DNA of 5,858 nt from the NCBI GenBank assembly GCA_021850745.1, contig JAJZKX010000135.1, positions 1 through 5,858 on the forward strand. Reading direction: 5' to 3'. A program made the translations under genes and the position numbers. The notes under the pieces are model-generated. The model saw nothing but the letters and a program-made list of their open reading frames with translations, was not told the DNA's origin and ran no database searches. This DNA comes from Thermoplasmata archaeon (lineage in GTDB: Archaea > Thermoplasmatota > Thermoplasmata > Thermoplasmatales > Thermoplasmataceae). Of the stretch, positions 1-5,524 are shown one piece after another (the first letter of the stretch is position 1; each line of letters begins with the position of its first letter).

Positions 1-1600
1 TAAATGAGTCCGCGCCAGTGATTGAGGATATCCTCCTAACCTCCTCCTCACTGTCGCCAGATACTATTGCAACTTCAATGCCACTCTCATGGAGTTTTCT
101 GATCCCCTCGGCAGTGTTTTCCTTTATCTGGTAACTTAGCTCGAATCTTCCTTTTTCCTGATCATTTATAGTGAGAGAGAAACCGGGCTTTCCACTAACT
201 GAAATCCTTGCAATCCCAACATTCAAGCCTTCACAGATGCCATAAATTCCCACTCCGGGAGTTTCTCGAATGTTTGTGACAGGAAGGGGTGTTATGCCAG
301 ACATTGCTGCTTTTTTTCTAACTGCGCGGGCATAAGGGTGGGTTGAATGTGACTCAAGTGAAACCGCAAATCTGAGGAGATCCTCCTGGGGCATTCCATT
401 CTCAATGATGCCTGTTACCTCTGGAATGGAATCAGTAATCGTCCCGGTTTTGTCAAGAACAACATAGTCCACCTTTGCAAGCCTCTCAACCGCTCCCGGA
501 TTTCTTATGACTATTCCAGATGAGAGTGATGAGTCGGCAGCAACAAGGAGTGAAACAGGGGTTGCAAGGCCAATTGCACAGGGACATGCTATCACAACAA
601 CGGATACAAAGGAGAGCAGAGCAATCAGAAACGGATCATGGTACCCGGAAAGGGTTAGAAACACATACCAGAATATTCCTGTTATTGTTGCTGTCGTAAG
701 TATTGAAGGTACAAAAATTGAGGAGAAACTGTCAGTGATCCTTTGAAATCTGGTTCGCCCAGTCGCAGCTTTTCTTATTAGCCTGTTGATCTCATCAAGG
801 CTTGAGCCTTTTCCCATGGCTTCAACAGTTACATCAATGGAGCCATTGATGTTAATAGACCCAGAGATAACCCTGTCACCTTTTATCTTCATTACGGGTT
901 TCTGCTCTCCGCTTATTATGGATTCGTCAACCTCACTTTCACCAGATGCAACGGTGCCATCGCACGGTATCCGGTCACCAGGATATACACGAACTGTCTG
1001 GCCTATTTTTATAGAATCTGAATTTATATCTGAAACTGATCCGTCTGGCCCTACAGAATGTACCTTGTCCGGAAGGAGGCCAAGCAGATTTCTTGCAGTT
1101 ATGTTTGCCCTGAGTTTAGATCTGCTTTCCATGTACTGGCCTACAAGAATCAGCGTTACTATGGCCGAGGACGCATCAAAATAAACCTCACCTGGTCCAA
1201 TCAAAGCAATGTGCACAAGTGAAACAGCTGCAGAAAAACCAAAGGCAGTGCTGCTACCTACAGCTATGAGAATATCCATGTTAGCAGATCTTTCTTTCAG
1301 TGAATGAAAAGAACCGGAATAGAAAACGTATCCTGAATAAAACTGAACAGGAGATGCCAGAATAATGAGAATATAGTCCCTCAAATAGCTTGCAGTGACT
1401 GTGTATGTTAAAACAAGAACAGGAATAGTAAAGAGAATTCCAACAATAAGCCTAAATCTAAGCTTCTGTGCCTGTTTCTCAGGATTACTGAACTTGTCCA
1501 GGCAATCTCTTGAACAGAAATAGTAAGTTTCACCATCCTGGGTCATTTTCAGGTCAGACGCCTCAGATACGAACATTCCGCAAACAGGATCAGTTGGCAC
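1..1600 (-). CDS. copA: Cu+-exporting P1B-type ATPase with N-terminal YHS/TRASH-like motif (partial, C-terminus off the left edge)
   Basis: ATP-driven heavy-metal pump of the cytoplasmic membrane, most likely exporting Cu+ (or Ag+). The 533 visible residues begin with a YHS/TRASH-like metal-binding motif (C7-x21-C29-x3-C33); no HMA domain is visible. Four hydrophobic segments (about 48-68, 74-95, 108-132, 138-157) precede the actuator domain, which has SGE at 230-232 in place of the usual TGE. Two more follow (about 293-315 and 324-353), the second carrying the CPC motif at 339-341, typical of Cu+-type pumps; CopB-type pumps have CPH. The phosphorylated aspartate is D383 in DKTGT, the P1B-specific HP pair is H421-P422, and SGD is at 514-516. 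The GDGxND motif and last helices lie outside the window. The GTG start at 1600 is chosen because AAGGTGAT sits just upstream and the encoded MPTDPVCGM is a typical YHS beginning. It is divergent from a TRASH-domain regulator, which supports copper. The gene is open to the edge with no internal stop. Family is very sure; the exact metal is inferred. Confidence 0.93.
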   Translation of the reverse strand, partial: MPTDPVCGMFVSEASDLKMTQDGETYYFCSRDCLDKFSNPEKQAQKLRFRLIVGILFTIPVLVLTYTVTASYLRDYILIILASPVQFYSGYVFYSGSFHSLKERSANMDILIAVGSSTAFGFSAAVSLVHIALIGPGEVYFDASSAIVTLILVGQYMESRSKLRANITARNLLGLLPDKVHSVGPDGSVSDINSDSIKIGQTVRVYPGDRIPCDGTVASGESEVDESIISGEQKPVMKIKGDRVISGSININGSIDVTVEAMGKGSSLDEINRLIRKAATGRTRFQRITDSFSSIFVPSILTTATITGIFWYVFLTLSGYHDPFLIALLSFVSVVVIACPCAIGLATPVSLLVAADSSLSSGIVIRNPGAVERLAKVDYVVLDKTGTITDSIPEVTGIIENGMPQEDLLRFAVSLESHSTHPYARAVRKKAAMSGITPLPVTNIRETPGVGIYGICEGLNVGIARISVSGKPGFSLTINDQEKGRFELSYQIKENTAEGIRKLHESGIEVAIVSGDSEEEVRRISSITGADSF

Positions 1601-1603
1601 ATT

Positions 1604-1611
1604 ATCACCTT
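1604..1611 (-). promoter_or_regulatory. Shine-Dalgarno site deciding the GTG start of copA
   Basis: Read on the minus strand the bases are AAGGTGAT, three bases before GTG. This is the only strong ribosome-binding site near the 5' end of the ATPase and it fixes the start at the GTG rather than at the internal ATG codons M9 or M19, which would remove part of the YHS motif. Its presence implies a leadered transcript for this gene, unlike several others in the window. Confidence 0.6.
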
Positions 1612-1644
1612 GATTCAATTCATTACTGGAATGAACTGAAGAGT

Positions 1645-1662
1645 TATTGACAATAGTAATTG
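1645..1662. repeat. Small inverted repeats ATTG/CAAT, candidate operator half-sites near copA
   Basis: TATTGACAATA (1645-1655) is a perfect 11-base palindrome centred on A1650. A further ATTG at 1659-1662 pairs with the CAAT at 1651-1654. It lies 45-62 bases upstream of the copA start, in the region where its transcript should begin, so a bound regulator could block transcription. The operator role is an inference; short A/T-rich palindromes also occur by chance. Confidence 0.3.
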
Positions 1663-1697
1663 TGCCCACCCATTTAATGAATATGATACAAAATGCC

Positions 1698-1718
1698 TAA
1701 TATTACGTTGAAATATTA
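1698..1718. promoter_or_regulatory. 21-base interrupted palindrome upstream of the copT-like regulator, candidate operator and/or TATA region
   Basis: TAATATT (1698-1704) and AATATTA (1712-1718) form perfect 7-base arms around a 7-base spacer, ending 5 bases before the regulator's ATG. The left arm sits about where a TATA box for a leaderless or near-leaderless transcript would be. A second TATA-like string, ATATGATA (1681-1688), would give a leader of about 15 bases. A symmetric site over the core promoter suits autorepression by a dimeric winged-helix protein. The symmetry is seen directly; binding is inferred. Confidence 0.4.
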
Positions 1719-1723
1719 TCATT

Positions 1724-2242
1724 ATGCGAATCAGCGACAATGAGATGAAATTCAGGCTTGCCGAATTGCTCAAAGCGAACTCAAGGGAGAGCACTGTTGA
1801 GCTGGCAAGGAAACTTGGCACAAACAGAACCAGAATAGCAAGGCTGCTTGACTCCATGACCTCGGAGGGATGGATCACACGTTTCACGATCCTTACGGAA
1901 CAGGAGAATAATGATCTTCTGATAGCAAAGGTTCCAAGCATTGAAGGAATTGACGAGGACAAGCTTCTGGAGCACTTTGAACTGATAGACTCTTCATTCA
2001 TTGTCATTCTGTTCTATAAAGATCTCCACATCCTGGATGGGATCAGGGTTGATGAGATAAGAATAGCAAAGAAACGGGTTGCAGGAAGTGCCATCTCACA
2101 GGACATAAAGGTTACCTGTGATTACTGCGGCAAAACATTTGAAAATAGCCCTATAAGAGTAATGGTATCTGGGCGCCTTAAATATGCCTGTTGCCCGAAC
2201 TGTTCCCATGATCTTAAGAATGGAAAGAAGCCTATGATATGA
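1724..2242 (+). CDS. copT: Copper-responsive transcription regulator, winged-helix N-terminus with C-terminal TRASH domain (CopT/CopY-like)
   Basis: Predicted metal-sensing DNA-binding protein of 172 residues controlling the divergent copper ATPase. Residues about 5-55 form a helix-turn-helix of Lrp/AsnC or MarR-like type (the stretch VELARKLGTNRTRIARLLDS fits two helices and a turn, followed by a wing). Residues about 56-125 alternate strand and helix and may be an Lrp-like effector or dimer domain. The C-terminus holds a TRASH motif: C135-x20-C156-x3-C160, with extra cysteines at 132 and 157. TRASH domains occur in archaeal copper regulators such as CopT of Sulfolobus and the copY product described in Ferroplasma. 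The ATG at 1724 has no clear ribosome-binding site and is close to a TATA-like element, suggesting a very short leader. Copper is inferred from the family and the neighbour; another soft metal remains possible. Whether it represses or activates cannot be read from sequence. Confidence 0.85.
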   Translation: MRISDNEMKFRLAELLKANSRESTVELARKLGTNRTRIARLLDSMTSEGWITRFTILTEQENNDLLIAKVPSIEGIDEDKLLEHFELIDSSFIVILFYKDLHILDGIRVDEIRIAKKRVAGSAISQDIKVTCDYCGKTFENSPIRVMVSGRLKYACCPNCSHDLKNGKKPMI

Positions 2243-2250
2243 ACACAGCC

Positions 2251-2278
2251 AATCTGGTAAGATGATACCTTTCAGATT
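2251..2278 (+). other. Stem-loop in the copT-rnp2 spacer, possible transcript end
   Basis: AATCT (2251-2255) plus GGTA (2256-2259) pair with TACC (2266-2269) and AGATT (2274-2278), with a six-base loop AGATGA and a four-base bulge TTTC on the 3' side. It starts 8 bases after the regulator's stop codon. No T-tract follows, so it is not a textbook terminator. It may stabilise the 3' end of the regulator mRNA or have no function. Confidence 0.3.
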
Positions 2279-2287
2279 AAACCTAAC

Positions 2288-2303
2288 AGGAGGATTTTAA
2301 TTC
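2288..2303 (+). promoter_or_regulatory. BRE/TATA-like promoter for leaderless rnp2 transcript
   Basis: A purine-rich AGGAGGA is followed by the TATA-like TTTTAATT (2296-2303), centred about 26-27 bases before the ATG at 2326. That is the archaeal TATA-to-start distance expected when transcription begins at the initiation codon itself. The AGGAGG looks like a ribosome-binding site, but it is over 30 bases from the ATG and no usable in-frame start lies just after it, so a BRE reading fits better. Confidence 0.5.
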
Positions 2304-2325
2304 GAGGCTTGCATCTCAAAAGACC

Positions 2326-2646
2326 ATGAAGGGGTCTCTCTTACGCAAGCGATATATCCTTATTCGTGCTGAAACCGATATCAGCATTCTTGAATATGCA
2401 AGGAGAGAACTTTACAGAAAATTTGGATGCAAGGAGAAGTTCAGAAACGGTTCCTTCATGATAGTTCTGGCGGACCAGTTTACCAAAGACAAGGCAATAT
2501 CATACATCAATGGGATCGCTGGCCTGAAAACAGTCCTGACAAGTGGGACAGTAAAGAAGCTTAAGAAAACCATGGAAACGATAATTGAAGAAGAATCACC
2601 CCTTCTTAAGGAGGGTGACCTCCTTCTCGGTAAGGGAAAGAACTGA
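2326..2646 (+). CDS. rnp2: Ribonuclease P protein component 2 (Pop5/Rpp14 family)
   Basis: Protein subunit of archaeal RNase P, the ribonucleoprotein that trims the 5' leader from precursor tRNAs; Pop5 works with Rpp30 to help the catalytic domain of the RNA. The 106-residue product begins LLRKRYILIRAE, matching the Pop5 opening of a basic RRYI-type strand. Its middle has a helix (SILEYARRELYRKFG), and residues about 69-81 contain the family's hallmark end of fold, TVLTSGTVKKLKK. At 106 residues it is slightly short, as Pop5 proteins are often about 120. The ATG at 2326 is preferred because of the correctly spaced TATA-like box. The last 51 bases overlap the end of the convergent rfcL gene, so the acidic and glycine-rich tail (about residues 90-106) is encoded by DNA shared with the RfcL C-terminus. 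The family call rests on motif recognition only. Confidence 0.8.
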   Translation: MKGSLLRKRYILIRAETDISILEYARRELYRKFGCKEKFRNGSFMIVLADQFTKDKAISYINGIAGLKTVLTSGTVKKLKKTMETIIEEESPLLKEGDLLLGKGKN

Positions 2647-3879
2647 TTGCATTTCTGCAAGGGCTTTTTTTGACTTTGCAAGTGACCTGAAATACCACAT
2701 ATTATCCTCCAGCACAGATCTGTCTGTGTGGCAAATTCGGGATAATTTTGTGAGAAGAGAGCGCCTCGTTTCCTTTCCATCCCTCATCCTAGACATTCTA
2801 AGTATTCTCTTTGGAAAATCATATTTCACGAAATGGGTGTTTGGCTTGGCAATTTCAAAGGAAACCCCAGCCAGTATTTCCTCTGCATACCCCTTGAAGG
2901 CGTAATGCTGTTTGTGCATTACTCTTCCCATGAATATATCTGCTTCCGCAATAAGCCTGTAAACAGACTCGAGGTCTTCAGTTTCCTGTACCTCGCTCCT
3001 TGCATTTTCATCAATCCACATCAGGTAGTCTTCCGTTTCAAAATCCTTGCCAAAGAGATCCTGAAGAATCCTATCATAGTCCCTGGATTTGAATGTATCT
3101 CTCATGCAGTCAAATATGGAGGTCTCGCTATCCCTGCCTCCGTTTTCAAACCCAGAAGCGCCTTCTCCACGATAGGAGAAAGAAGAAAGTGAATCATTGA
3201 TTATGCTCCTTATGTCGTCACGATTCACTTCGATTGCCCTTTCAACCACTGATGGATCAAACTGCAAACCCTCCTCTTCAGAAATATGCCTGATCCTCTG
3301 AAGAAGTGATAACTTGAAGCTCTTATAATCACTGTCTCTGACTCTCTGAAACTGCCTGAACTCTATCACGACGGAGTTTGCCACAATGTCCTTGCCAGCG
3401 GCTTTTCTTCTGAAGTCATAGAATTCATTCATGGTGATAATTATTGGTGACCTGCTGGATTTTATTATTTTCGCAAGTTCAGTAAGGCCTCCTGTGTCTC
3501 CGCCTACTCTGCTGTTTCTAGATTCGAAAATGTTGTCTGCCTCGTCGATAAGGATTATGTGATCATATTCCCTCTTAACGGATTCGTCAAAAGTTGAAAG
3601 ATCCCTGTAAAGTGATGCCATCAGGGCAACCTGTTTCATAGATTCAGAGCTCCTTTCATTGGAGGCATTCATCTCCACAACTGGAAGCCCCATTTCCCCT
3701 GCTATTGCATATGCGGTGGTGGTTTTCCCCGTTCCAGGTGGGCCATGAAGTATGATGGCTCTTTTTGCAGGAACTCCGTTTTCCCATGACCGGAGCCATT
3801 GAGTTATCTGTTCAAGGATTTTGTTATTTACAATAAGATCAGATACCCTGGTGGGACGGTACTTTTCAAGGTCATCCAT
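2596..3879 (-). CDS. rfcL: Replication factor C large subunit (clamp loader ATPase)
   Basis: Large subunit of the archaeal clamp loader, which with RfcS opens the PCNA ring and loads it at primer-template junctions for replication and repair. The 427-residue protein has an AAA+ module: the start MDDLEKYRPT is the RFC-typical N-terminus, Walker A GPPGTGKT is at 46-53, Walker B ILIDEAD at 109-115, and sensor 1 IITMNE at about 147-152. A sensor-2-like region DDIRSIINDSLS lies near 221-232. The C-terminal collar has the archaeal RFC-L pattern LMWIDEN (about 286-292) and EADIFMGR (about 312-319). As expected for the large subunit, the SRC arginine-finger motif of small subunits is absent. I see no PCNA-interacting (PIP) box at the C-terminus, which ends EKEVTLLKKG. 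The start overlaps the stop of the upstream gene by one base (TGATG), so translation is probably coupled. The 3' end overlaps rnp2 on the other strand. Confidence 0.95.
   Translation of the reverse strand: MDDLEKYRPTRVSDLIVNNKILEQITQWLRSWENGVPAKRAIILHGPPGTGKTTTAYAIAGEMGLPVVEMNASNERSSESMKQVALMASLYRDLSTFDESVKREYDHIILIDEADNIFESRNSRVGGDTGGLTELAKIIKSSRSPIIITMNEFYDFRRKAAGKDIVANSVVIEFRQFQRVRDSDYKSFKLSLLQRIRHISEEEGLQFDPSVVERAIEVNRDDIRSIINDSLSSFSYRGEGASGFENGGRDSETSIFDCMRDTFKSRDYDRILQDLFGKDFETEDYLMWIDENARSEVQETEDLESVYRLIAEADIFMGRVMHKQHYAFKGYAEEILAGVSFEIAKPNTHFVKYDFPKRILRMSRMRDGKETRRSLLTKLSRICHTDRSVLEDNMWYFRSLAKSKKALAEMQSVLSLTEKEVTLLKKG
2608..2625. other. Perfect 7-bp hairpin with GTGA loop inside the rnp2/rfcL overlap
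   Basis: AAGGAGG (2608-2614), loop GTGA (2615-2618), CCTCCTT (2619-2625). In the rnp2 transcript the loop is a GNRA-type tetraloop (GUGA), which is a stable fold. It lies within coding sequence of both convergent genes, 21 bases before the rnp2 stop codon. It could mark or slow transcription at the shared 3' ends, but no U-tract follows on either strand, so the function is unknown. Confidence 0.35.
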
Positions 3880-4235
3880 CAGCTCACTCTCAATCCTGAA
3901 GGAGATTCCCTGTCCGTGGTGAGAAGGGACAGAAAGTCATCTTTCTCAACAGTCAGAAGCATTCCCTGGCTCTCCAGGCCCATAATGGTGGCCTTTTCCA
4001 GATTCCACACTACAAGAATTGTCTTGCCCACCATCTCTTCCGGTTTGTAGTAATCAGAGATGCTGGACACAATCTGTCTCTTTTCGCCTGAAGCTTCAAC
4101 GACAATGCGAAGCAGGTGCCTGGATTTCTGAACTTTTTCGCATTCAGTTACCCTGGCAGTTCTGATATCTATCTTACCGAAGTAATCTATGGATATCTGT
4201 TCTTCTGCCAGATTATCACTTCCTGTAATATTCAT
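3879..4235 (-). CDS. Stand-alone tRNA-binding domain protein, MetG C-terminal type (methionyl-tRNA synthetase beta-like)
   Basis: Small OB-fold protein of 118 residues resembling the C-terminal tRNA-binding domain of methionyl-tRNA synthetase (Trbp111/EMAP-II family), which binds tRNA elbows nonspecifically and helps the synthetase hold tRNA. The features seen are IDYFGKIDIRTARVTECEKV near the N-terminus, YYKPEEMVGKTILVVWNLEKA in the middle (split here as YYKPEEMVGK and TILVVWNLEKA), and ESQGMLL at about 89-95, the signature loop of this family. The related chaperone CsaA is less likely because CsaA lacks the SQGMLL form. The ATG at 4235 is preferred; an in-frame TTG at 4241 would add two residues. 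The ATG lies inside the last codons of the acyl-CoA dehydrogenase gene, giving a 20-base overlap, and the stop shares one base with the rfcL start, so it sits in the middle of a coupled operon. The catalytic synthetase is not in this window, so a partnership with it is inferred. Confidence 0.82.
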   Translation of the reverse strand: MNITGSDNLAEEQISIDYFGKIDIRTARVTECEKVQKSRHLLRIVVEASGEKRQIVSSISDYYKPEEMVGKTILVVWNLEKATIMGLESQGMLLTVEKDDFLSLLTTDRESPSGLRVS

Positions 4236-5406
4236 GCCCAAGCGATTCTCTGGCGATGATCATCTTCATTATCTCCCTGGATCCCTCTGCAAGCTGGAAT
4301 GATCTTACGGCCCTGAGCGCTATCTCCTGCATGTTGTTCTTTGAATAACCGTATGCGCCATGCCACTGAAGGCTGTCATTTATCACATCAAATGCCCACA
4401 CTGTTGAAAGCAGTTTGGCCACTGCAACTTCCTTTGTCACCTGGAATCTGTTGAACCTTCTTTCTGCCTGTTCTTCTCCATACATCCAAAGGGCCTTGTA
4501 TCCCAGTGTCAGGGCTGCTTCCATCTTTGCTACATCTTCAGCAAGCTGGAACTGTATTCCCTGAAATTTTCCAACGGTGGTGCCGAAGGCCTTACGCTCC
4601 TTTATATAATCCATTCCATCATCCAGGGCCCTGAGTGCCATAGCTGCGGAAGAAACAGCGATAATGCTTCGTGCAAGCTCAAATCCTTCGTGTATTATGT
4701 TGAATCCTCTATTTACCTCACCAAGCAGATATTCTGACGGAATTTCGACATCATTGAACCTGATTGCACCCCAAGTGGAGCCCTCACGCCCCATCTCCTC
4801 TAGCTTTGAAATTTCAATCTTATCGCTGTATGGGACATAGAAGAGAGAAATGCCGGATGCCCCTTTTGAGGGATCTGTCTTTGCAGAAGTTACGAATCCG
4901 CCGCCTCTCTCTTTGATATCTAAAGCAAGGCTGATAAATGATTTTTCTCCGTTTATGATATACGAATTTCCCTTTTTGGTTGCTGTGGTCTTTATGGAAG
5001 ATATATCGGAGCCGCAGGAAGGCTCAGTTGTCGCTATTCCTGTTATAAGCTCTCCGGATGCTATCTTTGGGAGGGTGCTTGCCTTCAGGAGTTCAGTGCC
5101 ATATCTGGAAATAAGATAACTCCAGGAGTTATGCACCAGGTACAGCACAGATATTGAGGCAGTAGGATCTGCACGCCCTATCTCCTCACCTATTATTCCC
5201 ATATCCACCGGTGAGGCGCCCATTCCTCCAAACTTTTGAGGAACAGAGACACCAAAGAGGTTCATTCTTCTGAATTCCGAAAATATCTCTTCAGGAATTC
5301 TTTTAGAATTAATCATCTCATCGAGATTCTTTGAAATTACACGTTCTGCGAATTCCTTAATTGAATTCTTAAGGAGCTCCTGGTCTTCTGTAAATGAAAA
5401 GTCCAT
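4216..5406 (-). CDS. Acyl-CoA dehydrogenase (FAD flavoprotein)
   Basis: Catalyses the alpha,beta-dehydrogenation of an acyl-CoA thioester using FAD, normally the first step of fatty-acid or branched-chain amino-acid breakdown, passing electrons to an electron-transfer flavoprotein. The 396 residues match the family's usual 380-400. The N-terminal helical domain starts DFSFTEDQELL. The FAD/substrate motif reads TEPSCGSD at 127-134 (usually TEPxAGSD). The middle beta domain spans about 122-235. The C-terminal helical domain includes the signature ERKAFGTTVGKFQGIQF (270-286). The late motif LAEGSREI (372-379) places E374 at the position of the catalytic base of medium-chain acyl-CoA dehydrogenase (E376). 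Chain-length specificity cannot be judged. It is the first gene of a leftward run leading into the tRNA-binding protein and rfcL. A TATA-like element about 30 bases upstream of the ATG supports this start, and the only nearby upstream in-frame ATG is followed by a stop. Confidence 0.94.
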   Translation of the reverse strand: MDFSFTEDQELLKNSIKEFAERVISKNLDEMINSKRIPEEIFSEFRRMNLFGVSVPQKFGGMGASPVDMGIIGEEIGRADPTASISVLYLVHNSWSYLISRYGTELLKASTLPKIASGELITGIATTEPSCGSDISSIKTTATKKGNSYIINGEKSFISLALDIKERGGGFVTSAKTDPSKGASGISLFYVPYSDKIEISKLEEMGREGSTWGAIRFNDVEIPSEYLLGEVNRGFNIIHEGFELARSIIAVSSAAMALRALDDGMDYIKERKAFGTTVGKFQGIQFQLAEDVAKMEAALTLGYKALWMYGEEQAERRFNRFQVTKEVAVAKLLSTVWAFDVINDSLQWHGAYGYSKNNMQEIALRAVRSFQLAEGSREIMKMIIARESLGHEYYRK

Positions 5407-5430
5407 CTGAAGTCACACTGTCATGGAGTC

Positions 5431-5447
5431 AAGCGCTATAACCTTTT
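5431..5447 (-). promoter_or_regulatory. Candidate BRE/TATA promoter of the acyl-CoA dehydrogenase operon
   Basis: On the minus strand the sequence runs GGAAAAAGG then TTATAGCG, an A-rich BRE-like stretch followed by a TATA-like box centred about 31-33 bases before the ATG at 5406. Transcription would then begin only a few bases upstream of the start codon. There is no good ribosome-binding site in the short gap, consistent with a near-leaderless message. The rest of the 118-base gap (5407-5524) holds only a short ATCCT/AGGAT inverted repeat around 5505-5525 and no clear terminator. Confidence 0.4.
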
Positions 5448-5524
5448 TCCGGGTCTGAATCCTTCAAGTAATGGAATCCGGCAGTTATAGCTGTAATTTG
5501 GTTAAATCCTGCTTTTCAGAAGGA

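Noticed and set aside
507..1184. Rightward open frames of 79 and 132 residues opposite the copper ATPase
   Set aside because: They lie wholly within the strongly supported ATPase on the other strand, have no family resemblance and no promoter or ribosome-binding site; they are frame shadows.
1615..2007. Leftward open frame of 130 residues opposite the copT-like regulator, which could suggest an N-terminal extension of copA
   Set aside because: It is antisense to the helix-turn-helix gene and ends before the copA start; the copA GTG has its own ribosome-binding site and a proper YHS beginning.
2585..3192. Rightward open frames across rfcL that could look like a second gene after rnp2
   Set aside because: They are antisense to the conserved RfcL C-terminal collar, and their translations show no recognisable motif.
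3879..4235. CsaA-type export chaperone as the identity of the small OB-fold protein
   Set aside because: CsaA is the same fold and length, but the YYKPEEMVGK and ESQGMLL stretches match the MetG/Trbp111 branch better.
5451..5524. GAATCC repeated twice and a short ATCCT/AGGAT inverted repeat in the gap after taw1
   Set aside because: Five- and six-base repeats in a 118-base gap are expected by chance and no T-tract supports a terminator.
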